Source: Microcebus murinus (lineage: Eukaryota > Chordata > Mammalia > Primates > Cheirogaleidae). Taken from it: DNA of 64,000 nucleotides. Positions 24,073 to 33,784 of the stretch are shown here, piece after piece. Both the position numbers and the translations under genes were made by a program. Position 1 is the first letter of the stretch. Each line of letters opens with the position of its first letter. The stretch lies in contig NC_134126.1 in NCBI RefSeq assembly GCF_040939455.1, positions 1,980,375 to 2,044,374 of the forward strand, written 5' to 3'. The notes beneath the pieces were generated by a model. It was not told the origin of the DNA. It saw nothing but the letters and a program-made list of their open reading frames with translations, and made no database searches.

Positions 24073-24192
24073 GTCCACGGCCACACCACCCTGAACGCGC
24101 CCGATCTCCTCTGGTCTCGGAAGCTAAGCAGGGTCGGGCCTGGTTAGAACTTGGATGGGAGACCGCCCGGGAATACCGGGTGCCTTAGGCTT
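24073..24192 (+). rRNA. RNA5S: 5S ribosomal RNA, array gene 1 (variant sequence)
   Basis: 120 bases collinear with mammalian 5S rRNA, the small RNA of the large ribosomal subunit, transcribed by RNA polymerase III. The internal control region is nearly intact: box A AGCTAAGCAGGGTCG, intermediate element CCTGGT, and box C with one change. Against the canonical mammalian sequence (from memory) there are eight substitutions: T4C, T12C, G37C, A42G, T76A, T96C, T112C and G113T. In helix I they give C4 opposite A115 and C6 opposite U113, while C112 strengthens the pair with G7. The others fall in loop A, loop C, loop E and helix IV. It could be a transcribed variant or a homogenised pseudogene array. 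The sequence alone does not decide. Confidence 0.93.
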
Positions 24193-24202
24193 CTTCTTCT
24201 TC

Positions 24203-24218
24203 TTTTTTTTTTTTTTTT
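24203..24218 (+). terminator. Poly-T Pol III terminator, displaced from the gene end
   Basis: The first run of four or more T begins 11 nt after the mature 3' end because (CTT)n intervenes. It is 16 T long here. The primary transcript would carry about a 10-nt CUU-rich tail. The same layout follows every array gene, with T-runs of about the same length (for example 28258-28273). Confidence 0.8.
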
Positions 24219-24261
24219 GCCTCTGGTTCTGTCGCGTTTCTGGGAGTGCGGGGGCGGCCCG

Positions 24262-24282
24262 GGGTGGGGGTGACCCCCACCC
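24262..24282. repeat. Perfect 21-bp palindrome 3' of the 5S gene
   Basis: GGGTGGGGGT and ACCCCCACCC are perfect inverted copies around a single G, 70 bp downstream of the gene. Present in all ten array units but degenerate in unit 0. Confidence 0.8.
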
Positions 24283-24640
24283 TCAGCGCCCACCGCGGTG
24301 CCTGGCGCCCCAGCCCGCACCGTGGGGCCTCCTCTTGTCCCGAGCCGCGACACCGCCGCCACGCGGCAGCATGCGTGGCTTCTGGACTGTCAGGTCTCAG
24401 ACCAAAGGTCTGCTCTGTGGGAACCGACACGCTGGAGGAAACCTTGAGAGTCTGAGAGGGGAGGGAGTTCCCGAAGAAGGCCAGGATGTCATTTTGAGGG
24501 AGTATGTGACCAGAACTCCTCCCGTTGCTTTTGGGGTTCTATGGGCTACACGTAGGAATCTCTGGTGGTGGCACCTGATGTTGGGGGATCCGGAGTCACA
24601 CCCAGACCTGCTCCACAGGCCTCCTTTTACTTTTCTCTTC

Positions 24641-24655
24641 GGATTCGTTATTTTT
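24641..24655. repeat. Left target-site duplication of the Alu, unit 1
   Basis: GGATTCGTTATTTTT, one base different from the right copy at 25039-25053 (GGATTCATTATTTTT) and from the empty site in unit 0. Confidence 0.9.
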
Positions 24656-24698
<43 letters not shown>

Positions 24699-25038
24699 TT
24701 TTTTTTTTTTTTTTTTGAGACAGAGTCTCGGTTTGTTGCCCAGGCTAGAGTGAGTGCCGTGGCGTCAGCCTAGCTCACAGCAACTTCAAACTCCTGGGCT
24801 GGAGTGATCCTTCTGCCTCAGCCTCCCGGGTAGCTGGGACTACAGGCATGTGCCACCATGCCCAGCTAATTTTTTATATATATATATATATCAGTTGGCC
24901 AATTAATTTCTTTCTATTGATAGTAGAGACGGGGTCTCGCTCTTGCTCAGGCTGGTTTTGAACTCCTGACCTTGAGCAATCCACCCGCCTCGGCCTCCCA
25001 AGAGCTAGGATTACAGGCGTGAGCCACAGCGCCCGGCC
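24656..25038 (-). mobile_element. Lemur-type Alu, unit 1 copy
   Basis: Full-length dimeric Alu in antisense. Its 5' end GGCCGGGCGC is at 25038 and the tail is a T-run with expanded (ATTT)n at 24656-24716. The left arm, an AT-rich linker with (TA)n and TTGGCCAATTAATTTC, and a right arm ending at GAGACAGAGTCTCGG are all present. On the sense strand the B box reads GTTCAAAACC instead of GTTCGAGACC, a CpG-type loss that probably weakens Pol III transcription. This copy alone has ATGTGCC where units 2-10 have ATGCGCC (24849). Confidence 0.95.
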
Positions 25039-25054
25039 GGATTCATTATTTTTA

Positions 25055-25650
25055 AAAAGTGTCTCTTATCTCTATTATTGCATTTTCTTTTCTCTCTCTT
25101 TTCAAGCAGATGATGGGAGTCCAAGTATTAAGGTGACATGTGTTGCCCGTGCCCCCCTCTCCCACCCCCGTGTTCTTATTCATTTACCTCTCATGTTGTT
25201 CCAGCGTATTGTGGGGGTACCAATGTTAAGGTCGGGTGCGTTGCCCTCTCCCAGCCTCCCCCCTCGGGTCAGAGCTTCAAGTGCGCCCATCCCCCAGTCG
25301 GTGCGCACCCACCGCATTCCTAATGGATGTGTATGCCCATCCCCTCCCCACACCCGCCCGACACCCACCCGATGAAGGTGATTCCTCTGTGTCCACTTAG
25401 GTGTCCATCAGTTCGTACCCATTTGCTGGTGAGCGTGAGCACGTGGTGCTCGTGTGTCCATTCTTGGGATACTTGGCTTACTGGAACGGGTTCCAGCTCT
25501 GGCCAGGAGAACCACGAGAGGTGCCCCCTCACCGCTGCTCCTCATAGCCGAATAGCACTCCGTGGTGTCCACGCGCCACATTTCATTTACGCACTCGTGG
25601 GTCGATGGGCACTCGGGTCGCTTCCAGGTCTTTGCGATTGTGACTTGTGC
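25055..25650 (-). mobile_element. L1 3' fragment, 5'-truncated, unit 1 copy
   Basis: Antisense L1 end, about 596 bp. The minus-strand frame up to 25692 contains TIAKTW, CVNEMW and TECYSAMRSSG from the ORF2 C-terminus. A frameshift moves the last ORF2 residues (WPELEPVPVSQVSQEW) into the frame at 25532-25320. The rest is CCC-rich 3' UTR. No reverse transcriptase or endonuclease domain is present. Confidence 0.88.
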
Positions 25651-25676
25651 CCTGACTCTAACCCTAACCCTTACCC
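25651..25676. repeat. 26-bp telomere-like scrap, unit 1
   Basis: CCTGACTCTAACCCTAACCC plus TTACCC at the L1 5' truncation point, identical in all eleven units. Confidence 0.78.
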
Positions 25677-25689
25677 AGCCCGTCTCCTC

Positions 25690-25820
25690 CACGGCCCCTG
25701 CCTGACTGACTCCTTCCCGCCCGGCCTGTCACCTGTCACCGTCCTCTGCCCCTGCCTGACACGCTCCTCCCCGCCCGGGCTGTCACCGTCCTCGGCCCCT
25801 GCCTGACGGGGCTCCTCCGT
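25690..25820. repeat. C-rich minisatellite, three copies
   Basis: Motif of roughly 45 bp built on GCCCCTGCCTGAC and CTCCTCCCCGCCCGGGCTGT. Unit 0 has about one more copy (176 bp against 131 bp), so the array version lost one or unit 0 gained one. Confidence 0.75.
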
Positions 25821-26353
25821 CGCCTGGGCCTTCCAAGGGCTTGGTGTGGACGCTGGTTCCAGGACGCCCTCCCAGGAAGCCGGTAGCAGGGCGGCTGCGG
25901 CGTCTCCCGCAACCCAACCGTCCGACGGCCGGCCGGCCGGCCGCCCGTCCCTAAGTGGCCTGCGGGGGACGTGCTCCCGCTGTGCCGTGGGGGCCCAGCC
26001 TGGTGTCTTCTCTGAGGCCCCGCGGCTGCCGCTCCCCGCAAGGGGAGAGCCGCGGAGGTGGGGACCGCCTCCTCATGGGGACGTACACCCAGCTCTCCAC
26101 GTCGGATTCCGGGGCTCTCTGTCCTGCCAGAAGGCCCAGCTGGCCTGCGGGTCCTTAGAGTGGCAAAAACATCCGAAAACTGAGATTGAGGGTCTGGTGG
26201 GTGTCTGCACTTTTGTGCTGGGCACCCCAGGGAGGCCCGGGGGCTGGCTGGACAACGCGGTCTGCTGGGCTGGGGGGGGGTTTGGAGGAGCAACTGATGC
26301 CCTTTGCACTTTGGGTAGCAAGTGTCTGAGGTGTCTCTGGGCCCTGCGCCATG

Positions 26354-26380
26354 TGGGGGCGGGGGCGGGGGCGGGGTGGG
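26354..26380 (+). repeat. Quadruplex-forming G tract
   Basis: Three G5 runs, one G4 and one G3 separated by single C or T bases, directly followed by (GGA)n. Single-base loops give a strong potential quadruplex on the + strand. Repeated at the same place in every unit. Confidence 0.75.
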
Positions 26381-27551
26381 AGGAGGAGGAGGAGGAGGAG
26401 GACGAGGAGGAGGAGGCGGGAAGGGCTGTGGCCTGCAGTCGTGTTCCCCGGGGTGGCACGGCATGTGGCTTCTTCCACAGGCTGCTTGGCCTGGGCTCCC
26501 TGCACCTGGGCCTTTGGAGGACTGGCCCTGTGCTTGCCAACACTTCCTGCAGGGACCCAGAGCTGGGAGGTTGCATCTCTCAGCCCTGGGTCGGGCAGAG
26601 CCCCAGCGGGCCATGCCCACAAGCTCTCTCAGCACGGGTCCCCCAGAAGGCTCCTTTGGGACCAGGATTCTCTTGCGGGTGACTCTTTAAGGTCTGGCCC
26701 CTGGATGGAGGGGCACCAGGAGTAGAGGAGCAGGAAGGGGAAGGGGGTGGCCATGCGAGGGGACACTTTCAGGCCAAGTCCCAGCTTCAGCCTGATCCTC
26801 CTAGGAACCCCGGGGTGTACATCACACCTCCTGGTTGCCCCGCTCTGAGACAAGGAGCCGGGCTTCGCATTCCCACAGCAGCCAGTCGTGGGCTGAGGAC
26901 ACCTGGGGCGTTGGGAACTCCCTGGCTTCTCCTTGGATTAACATCTGGAGCTGCTTGGGAATCGTGCCGCCACACACACCCGAGTGCAGGTGTCTTCTGC
27001 ACAGACTGCGGGCCTCGCTCTTCTGAATGCCGCTAGCTCGCCACCCACCCACGGGTGACCCTGGTCAGGGTACTTTCTCTCAGGGGCAGACTCTGATCCG
27101 GGCGGGCTACCGGTGTCTCTGTTTGCTCCTTTCTTTCTTCCATTTCGGGAAAGGCTTCCTTACTGGGTGTGGAAATCTCCAATGCCTTTCCTCGCCTATT
27201 CTGTCAGCTTTCAAATTCTCTTTCAGTTGCCACCCTCACAGATGGATTAGGAAACTCTTTCCGGTGCACTCATTAGTGAAATGACCTCAATGACGCTGGA
27301 ATCCAATATCTAGTCGCCGATTTTTAGCGAGTCCACACGCCAGGGTGGTTGGGGTCCAATGCAGCCCCTGCCAGGCCCAGGCCCCTTGGACTGGGCCACA
27401 GGAGGACACAGAGGAGCGTCCCGGCCCCCACGGTAGCGTTGCCGGCAGTTCTCCAAGGGCTTGGGGGTTTTCCAGAGGGAGGAGATGGAGGGGACTGATT
27501 TCTTCAGCGCCCCACAAACCACGCCACCCCACCCCACCCATGGGACACATC

Positions 27552-27553
<2 letters not shown>

Positions 27554-27615
<62 letters not shown>
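27554..27615. repeat. (GA)n microsatellite, unit 1
   Basis: Sixty-two bases of uninterrupted GA. Lengths in units 0-9 are 48, 62, 62, 56, 58, 62, 68, 64, 58 and 64 bp. It is a pure purine/pyrimidine tract. Confidence 0.95.
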
Positions 27616-27616
<1 letters not shown>

Positions 27617-28127
27617 GCCCCATACACTCGCTCCCCTCCCCCGTGCGCTGTGCCCCAGCCCTGGCCCGGGGGAATAGGCGGCCGCCCGGCCACAGGGCGC
27701 GGGGCGCAGCTGAAAGGGGTTGTGGGGGAGGGCGGCCCCTGGCTGGGGTCAAAGGGCGAGCGCCCCGCCCGCCCGTGCGCAGTCAGCGCGCTGGGGGTGG
27801 GGGCGGGGAGGTGAAGGAGGCCAGGCGAGGAGAGGAGGGGGGCTGGAAGGTCTCCACCTTGGCGGGTCCAGCCGTGGAGGCGCGTCTTGTGTGAGTGTGA
27901 GTGAGTGAGTGAGTGTGAGTGTGTGTGTATAGAGAGACAGCCCCCAACCCCGGCCCGCCGCTCCCTGCCCGCCCCGCCTGTCACCCCCGCCCGCCGGACC
28001 CGGCCGGCGAACTCAACAGGCCCGGCCCGGCGCGGGTCAGCGCCGGCGCGGGGCCTGGGGCGGGAGGAGGCGGCGGGGAAGCGCAGAGAGGCTCGGCTTC
28101 TTGAGCGGGGCAGGGGCGCCCTCCGGC

Positions 28128-28247
28128 GTCCACGGCCACACCACCCTGAACGCGCCCGATCTCCTCTGGTCTCGGAAGCTAAGCAGGGTCGGGCCTGGTT
28201 AGAACTTGGATGGGAGACCGCCCGGGAATACCGGGTGCCTTAGGCTT
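28128..28247 (+). rRNA. RNA5S: 5S ribosomal RNA, array gene 2
   Basis: Identical to gene 1 over all 120 bases, 4,055 bp downstream of it. T-run terminator at 28258-28273. The following 3' flank has a private change, GCCGTGGTG for GCCGCGGTG near 28347. Confidence 0.93.
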
Positions 28248-28702
28248 CTTCTTCTTCTTTTTTTTTTTTTTTTGCCTCTGGTTCTGTCGCGTTTCTGGGA
28301 GTGCGGGGGCGGCCCGGGGTGGGGGTGACCCCCACCCTCAGCGCCCGCCGTGGTGCCTGGCGCCCCAGCCCGCACCGTGGGGCCTCCTCTTGTCCCGAGC
28401 CGCGACACCGCCGCCACGCGGCAGCATGCGTGGCTTCTGGACTGTCAGGTCTCAGACCAAAGGTCTGCTCTGTGGGAACCGACACGCTGGAGGAAACCTT
28501 GAGAGTCTGAGAGGGGAGGGAGTTCCCGAAGAAGGCCAGGATGTCATTTTGAGGGAGTATGTGACCAGAACTCCTCCCGTTGCTTTTGGGGTTCTATGGG
28601 CTACACGTAGGAATCTCTGGTGGTGGCACCTGATGTTGGGGGATCCGGAGTCACACCCAGACCTGCTCCACAGGCCTCCTTTTACTTTTCTCTTCGGATT
28701 CG

Positions 28703-28708
<6 letters not shown>

Positions 28709-28749
<41 letters not shown>

Positions 28750-29094
28750 TTTTTTTTTTTTTTTTTTTTTGAGACAGAGTCTCGGTTTGTTGCCCAGGCT
28801 AGAGTGAGTGCCGTGGCGTCAGCCTAGCTCACAGCAACTTCAAACTCCTGGGCTGGAGTGATCCTTCTGCCTCAGCCTCCCGGGTAGCTGGGACTACAGG
28901 CATGCGCCACCATGCCCAGCTAATTTTTTATATATATATATATATATCAGTTGGCCAATTAATTTCTTTCTATTGATAGTAGAGACGGGGTCTCGCTCTT
29001 GCTCAGGCTGGTTTTGAACTCCTGACCTTGAGCAATCCACCCGCCTCGGCCTCCCAAGAGCTAGGATTACAGGCGTGAGCCACAGCGCCCGGCC
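28709..29094 (-). mobile_element. Lemur-type Alu, unit 2 copy
   Basis: Same insertion as unit 1. Left duplication starts at 28696, right one at 29095. The tail begins directly as ATTT repeats and has a longer pure T-run next to the body. Confidence 0.95.
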
Positions 29095-29110
29095 GGATTC
29101 ATTATTTTTA

Positions 29111-29706
29111 AAAAGTGTCTCTTATCTCTATTATTGCATTTTCTTTTCTCTCTCTTTTCAAGCAGATGATGGGAGTCCAAGTATTAAGGTGACATGTGTT
29201 GCCCGTGCCCCCCTCTCCCACCCCCGTGTTCTTATTCATTTACCTCTCATGTTGTTCCAGCGTATTGTGGGGGTACCAATGTTAAGGTCGGGTGCGTTGC
29301 CCTCTCCCAGCCTCCCCCCTCGGGTCAGAGCTTCAAGTGCGCCCATCCCCCAGTCGGTGCGCACCCACCGCATTCCTAATGGATGTGTATGCCCATCCCC
29401 TCCCCACACCCGCCCGACACCCACCCGATGAAGGTGATTCCTCTGTGTCCACTTAGGTGTCCATCAGTTCGTACCCATTTGCTGGTGAGCGTGAGCACGT
29501 GGTGCTCGTGTGTCCATTCTTGGGATACTTGGCTTACTGGAACGGGTTCCAGCTCTGGCCAGGAGAACCACGAGAGGTGCCCCCTCACCGCTGCTCCTCA
29601 TAGCCGAATAGCACTCCGTGGTGTCCACGCGCCACATTTCATTTACGCACTCGTGGGTCGATGGGCACTCGGGTCGCTTCCAGGTCTTTGCGATTGTGAC
29701 TTGTGC
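29111..29706 (-). mobile_element. L1 3' fragment, unit 2 copy
   Basis: Same truncated and frameshifted L1 end as in unit 1. Confidence 0.87.
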
Positions 29707-29732
29707 CCTGACTCTAACCCTAACCCTTACCC
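29707..29732. repeat. 26-bp telomere-like scrap, unit 2
   Basis: Identical to the unit 1 copy, again exactly at the L1 truncation point. Confidence 0.78.
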
Positions 29733-31611
29733 AGCCCGTCTCCTCCACGGCCCCTGCCTGACTGACTCCTTCCCGCCCGGCCTGTCACCTGTCACCGTCC
29801 TCTGCCCCTGCCTGACACGCTCCTCCCCGCCCGGGCTGTCACCGTCCTCGGCCCCTGCCTGACGGGGCTCCTCCGTCGCCTGGGCCTTCCAAGGGCTTGG
29901 TGTGGACGCTGGTTCCAGGACGCCCTCCCAGGAAGCCGGTAGCAGGGCGGCTGCGGCGTCTCCCGCAACCCAACCGTCCGACGGCCGGCCGGCCAGCCGG
30001 CCGCCCGTCCCTAAGTGGCCTGCGGGGGACGTGCTCCCGCTGTGCCGTGGGGGCCCAGCCTGGTGTCTTCTCTGAGGCCCCGCGGCTGCCGCTCCCCGCA
30101 AGGGGAGAGCCGCGGAGGTGGGGACCGCCTCCTCATGGGGACGTACACCCAGCTCTCCACGTCGGATTCCGGGGCTCTCTGTCCTGCCAGAAGGCCCAGC
30201 TGGCCTGCGGGTCCTTAGAGTGGCAAAAACATCCGAAAACTGAGATTGAGGGTCTGGTGGGTGTCTGCACTTTTGTGCTGGGCACCCCAGGGAGGCCCGG
30301 GGGCTGGCTGGACAACGCGGTCTGCTGGGCTGGGGGGGGGTTTGGAGGAGCAACTGATGCCCTTTGCACTTTGGGTAGCAAGTGTCTGAGGTGTCTCTGG
30401 GCCCTGCGCCATGTGGGGGCGGGGGCGGGGGCGGGGTGGGAGGAGGAGGAGGAGGAGGAGGACGAGGAGGAGGAGGCGGGAAGGGCTGTGGCCTGCAGTC
30501 GTGTTCCCCGGGGTGGCACGGCATGTGGCTTCTTCCACAGGCTGCTTGGCCTGGGCTCCCTGCACCTGGGCCTTTGGAGGACTGGCCCTGTGCTTGCCAA
30601 CACTTCCTGCAGGGACCCAGAGCTGGGAGGTTGCATCTCTCAGCCCTGGGTCGGGCAGAGCCCCAGCGGGCCATGCCCACAAGCTCTCTCAGCACGGGTC
30701 CCCCAGAAGGCTCCTTTGGGACCAGGATTCTCTTGCGGGTGACTCTTTAAGGTCTGGCCCCTGGATGGAGGGGCACCAGGAGTAGAGGAGCAGGAAGGGG
30801 AAGGGGGTGGCCATGCGAGGGGACACTTTCAGGCCAAGTCCCAGCTTCAGCCTGATCCTCCTAGGAACCCCGGGGTGTACATCACACCTCCTGGTTGCCC
30901 CGCTCTGAGACAAGGAGCCGGGCTTCGCATTCCCACAGCAGCCAGTCGTGGGCTGAGGACACCTGGGGCGTTGGGAACTCCCTGGCTTCTCCTTGGATTA
31001 ACATCTGGAGCTGCTTGGGAATCGTGCCGCCACACACACCCGAGTGCAGGTGTCTTCTGCACAGACTGCGGGCCTCGCTCTTCTGAATGCCGCTAGCTCG
31101 CCACCCACCCACGGGTGACCCTGGTCAGGGTACTTTCTCTCAGGGGCAGACTCTGATCCGGGCGGGCTACCGGTGTCTCTGTTTGCTCCTTTCTTTCTTC
31201 CATTTCGGGAAAGGCTTCCTTACTGGGTGTGGAAATCTCCAATGCCTTTCCTCGCCTATTCTGTCAGCTTTCAAATTCTCTTTCAGTTGCCACCCTCACA
31301 GATGGATTAGGAAACTCTTTCCGGTGCACTCATTAGTGAAATGACCTCAATGACGCTGGAATCCAATATCTAGTCGCCGATTTTTAGCGAGTCCACACGC
31401 CAGGGTGGTTGGGGTCCAATGCAGCCCCTGCCAGGCCCAGGCCCCTTGGACTGGGCCACAGGAGGACACAGAGGAGCGTCCCGGCCCCCACGGTAGCGTT
31501 GCCGGCAGTTCTCCAAGGGCTTGGGGGTTTTCCAGAGGGAGGAGATGGAGGGGACTGATTTCTTCAGCGCCCCACAAACCACGCCACCCCACCCCACCCA
31601 TGGGACACATC

Positions 31612-31676
<65 letters not shown>

Positions 31677-32187
31677 GCCCCATACACTCGCTCCCCTCCC
31701 CCGTGCGCTGTGCCCCAGCCCTGGCCCGGGGGAATAGGCGGCCGCCCGGCCACAGGGCGCGGGGCGCAGCTGAAAGGGGTTGTGGGGGAGGGCGGCCCCT
31801 GGCTGGGGTCAAAGGGCGAGCGCCCCGCCCGCCCGTGCGCAGTCAGCGCGCTGGGGGTGGGGGCGGGGAGGTGAAGGAGGCCAGGCGAGGAGAGGAGGGG
31901 GGCTGGAAGGTCTCCACCTTGGCGGGTCCAGCCGTGGAGGCGCGTCTTGTGTGAGTGTGAGTGAGTGAGTGAGTGTGAGTGTGTGTGTATAGAGAGACAG
32001 CCCCCAACCCCGGCCCGCCGCTCCCTGCCCGCCCCGCCTGTCACCCCCGCCCGCCGGACCCGGCCGGCGAACTCAACAGGCCCGGCCCGGCGCGGGTCAG
32101 CGCCGGCGCGGGGCCTGGGGCGGGAGGAGGCGGCGGGGAAGCGCAGAGAGGCTCGGCTTCTTGAGCGGGGCAGGGGCGCCCTCCGGC
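29733..32187. other. GC-rich spacer, unit 2
   Basis: Same order of elements as unit 1. It has the CCGGCCAGCCGG form near 29988. It shares the G8 run and short (GGA)n with unit 1. (GA)n at 31614-31675. The microsatellite before the next gene is the short form. Confidence 0.8.
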
Positions 32188-32307
32188 GTCCACGGCCACA
32201 CCACCCTGAACGCGCCCGATCTCCTCTGGTCTCGGAAGCTAAGCAGGGTCGGGCCTGGTTAGAACTTGGATGGGAGACCGCCCGGGAATACCGGGTGCCT
32301 TAGGCTT
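32188..32307 (+). rRNA. RNA5S: 5S ribosomal RNA, array gene 3
   Basis: Identical to gene 1. Spacing from gene 2 is 4,060 bp. Confidence 0.93.
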
Positions 32308-32762
32308 CTTCTTCTTCTTTTTTTTTTTTTTTTGCCTCTGGTTCTGTCGCGTTTCTGGGAGTGCGGGGGCGGCCCGGGGTGGGGGTGACCCCCACCCTCA
32401 GCGCCCGCCGCGGTGCCTGGCGCCCCAGCCCGCACCGTGGGGCCTCCTCTTGTCCCGAGCCGCGACACCGCCGCCACGCGGCAGCATGCGTGGCTTCTGG
32501 ACTGTCAGGTCTCAGACCAAAGGTCTGCTCTGTGGGAACCGACACGCTGGAGGAAACCTTGAGAGTCTGAGAGGGGAGGGAGTTCCCGAAGAAGGCCAGG
32601 ATGTCATTTTGAGGGAGTATGTGACCAGAACTCCTCCCGTTGCTTTTGGGGTTCTATGGGCTACACGTAGGAATCTCTGGTGGTGGCACCTGATGTTGGG
32701 GGATCCGGAGTCACACCCAGACCTGCTCCACAGGCCTCCTTTTACTTTTCTCTTCGGATTCG

Positions 32763-32768
<6 letters not shown>

Positions 32769-32813
<45 letters not shown>

Positions 32814-33146
32814 TTTTTTTTTGAGACAGAGTCTCGGTTTGTTGCCCAGGCTAGAGTGAGTGCCGTGGCGTCAGCCTAGCTCACAGCAACTTCAAACTCC
32901 TGGGCTGGAGTGATCCTTCTGCCTCAGCCTCCCGGGTAGCTGGGACTACAGGCATGCGCCACCATGCCCAGCTAATTTTTTATATATATATATATATATC
33001 AGTTGGCCAATTAATTTCTTTCTATTGATAGTAGAGACGGGGTCTCGCTCTTGCTCAGGCTGGTTTTGAACTCCTGACCTTGAGCAATCCACCCGCCTCG
33101 GCCTCCCAAGAGCTAGGATTACAGGCGTGAGCCACAGCGCCCGGCC
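32769..33146 (-). mobile_element. Lemur-type Alu, unit 3 copy
   Basis: Same insertion. Here the tail is almost entirely (ATTT)n with only a short T-run before the body. Left duplication from 32756, right from 33147. Confidence 0.95.
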
Positions 33147-33162
33147 GGATTCATTATTTTTA

Positions 33163-33758
33163 AAAAGTGTCTCTTATCTCTATTATTGCATTTTCTTTTC
33201 TCTCTCTTTTCAAGCAGATGATGGGAGTCCAAGTATTAAGGTGACATGTGTTGCCCGTGCCCCCCTCTCCCACCCCCGTGTTCTTATTCATTTACCTCTC
33301 ATGTTGTTCCAGCGTATTGTGGGGGTACCAATGTTAAGGTCGGGTGCGTTGCCCTCTCCCAGCCTCCCCCCTCGGGTCAGAGCTTCAAGTGCGCCCATCC
33401 CCCAGTCGGTGCGCACCCACCGCATTCCTAATGGATGTGTATGCCCATCCCCTCCCCACACCCGCCCGACACCCACCCGATGAAGGTGATTCCTCTGTGT
33501 CCACTTAGGTGTCCATCAGTTCGTACCCATTTGCTGGTGAGCGTGAGCACGTGGTGCTCGTGTGTCCATTCTTGGGATACTTGGCTTACTGGAACGGGTT
33601 CCAGCTCTGGCCAGGAGAACCACGAGAGGTGCCCCCTCACCGCTGCTCCTCATAGCCGAATAGCACTCCGTGGTGTCCACGCGCCACATTTCATTTACGC
33701 ACTCGTGGGTCGATGGGCACTCGGGTCGCTTCCAGGTCTTTGCGATTGTGACTTGTGC
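33163..33758 (-). mobile_element. L1 3' fragment, unit 3 copy
   Basis: Same L1 remnant. No private change noticed. Confidence 0.87.
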
Positions 33759-33784
33759 CCTGACTCTAACCCTAACCCTTACCC
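33759..33784. repeat. 26-bp telomere-like scrap, unit 3
   Basis: Identical to the unit 1 copy. Confidence 0.78.

Larger units (their letters stand above)
25677..28127. other. GC-rich spacer, unit 1
   Basis: No gene seen. Holds the C-rich minisatellite with three copies (25690-25820), four tandem CCGG words without the CAGC interruption near 25926-25943, a G8 run (26272-26279), a quadruplex-prone tract (26354-26380), a short (GGA)n (26381-26416), a unique stretch, (GA)n at 27554-27615 (62 bp) and the GC-rich 5S upstream region. Confidence 0.8.

Noticed and set aside
24403..24418. A tRNA-like or small structured RNA around CAGACCAAAGGTCTG
   Set aside because: Only one six-pair hairpin is seen, with no tRNA A/B boxes or cloverleaf.
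24690..24714. T-rich run before the Alu as the 5S terminator
   Set aside because: It is the Alu poly-A tail in antisense, about 500 bp past the gene. A 16-T run stands 11 nt after the gene end.
24641..25053. Ten independent Alu insertions
   Set aside because: Same site, orientation, duplication and body sequence in each unit. A single insertion copied with the unit is the only sensible reading.
25055..25692. Active L1 or a gene using the ORF2 C-terminal frame
   Set aside because: Only the last part of ORF2 and the 3' UTR remain, with a frameshift and no reverse transcriptase or endonuclease domain.
27461..27814. Arg-Glu or Leu-Ser repeat proteins around the (GA)n run
   Set aside because: Translation of a dinucleotide repeat whose length varies between units.
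29727..30695. Open frames of about 300 codons on the minus strand of the GC-rich spacer, repeated in each unit
   Set aside because: They run through (GGA)n, poly-C and minisatellite DNA giving Pro, Ser or Leu runs, change frame and length between units with indels in those repeats, and overlap equally long frames on the other strand. GC-rich DNA with few stop codons explains them.
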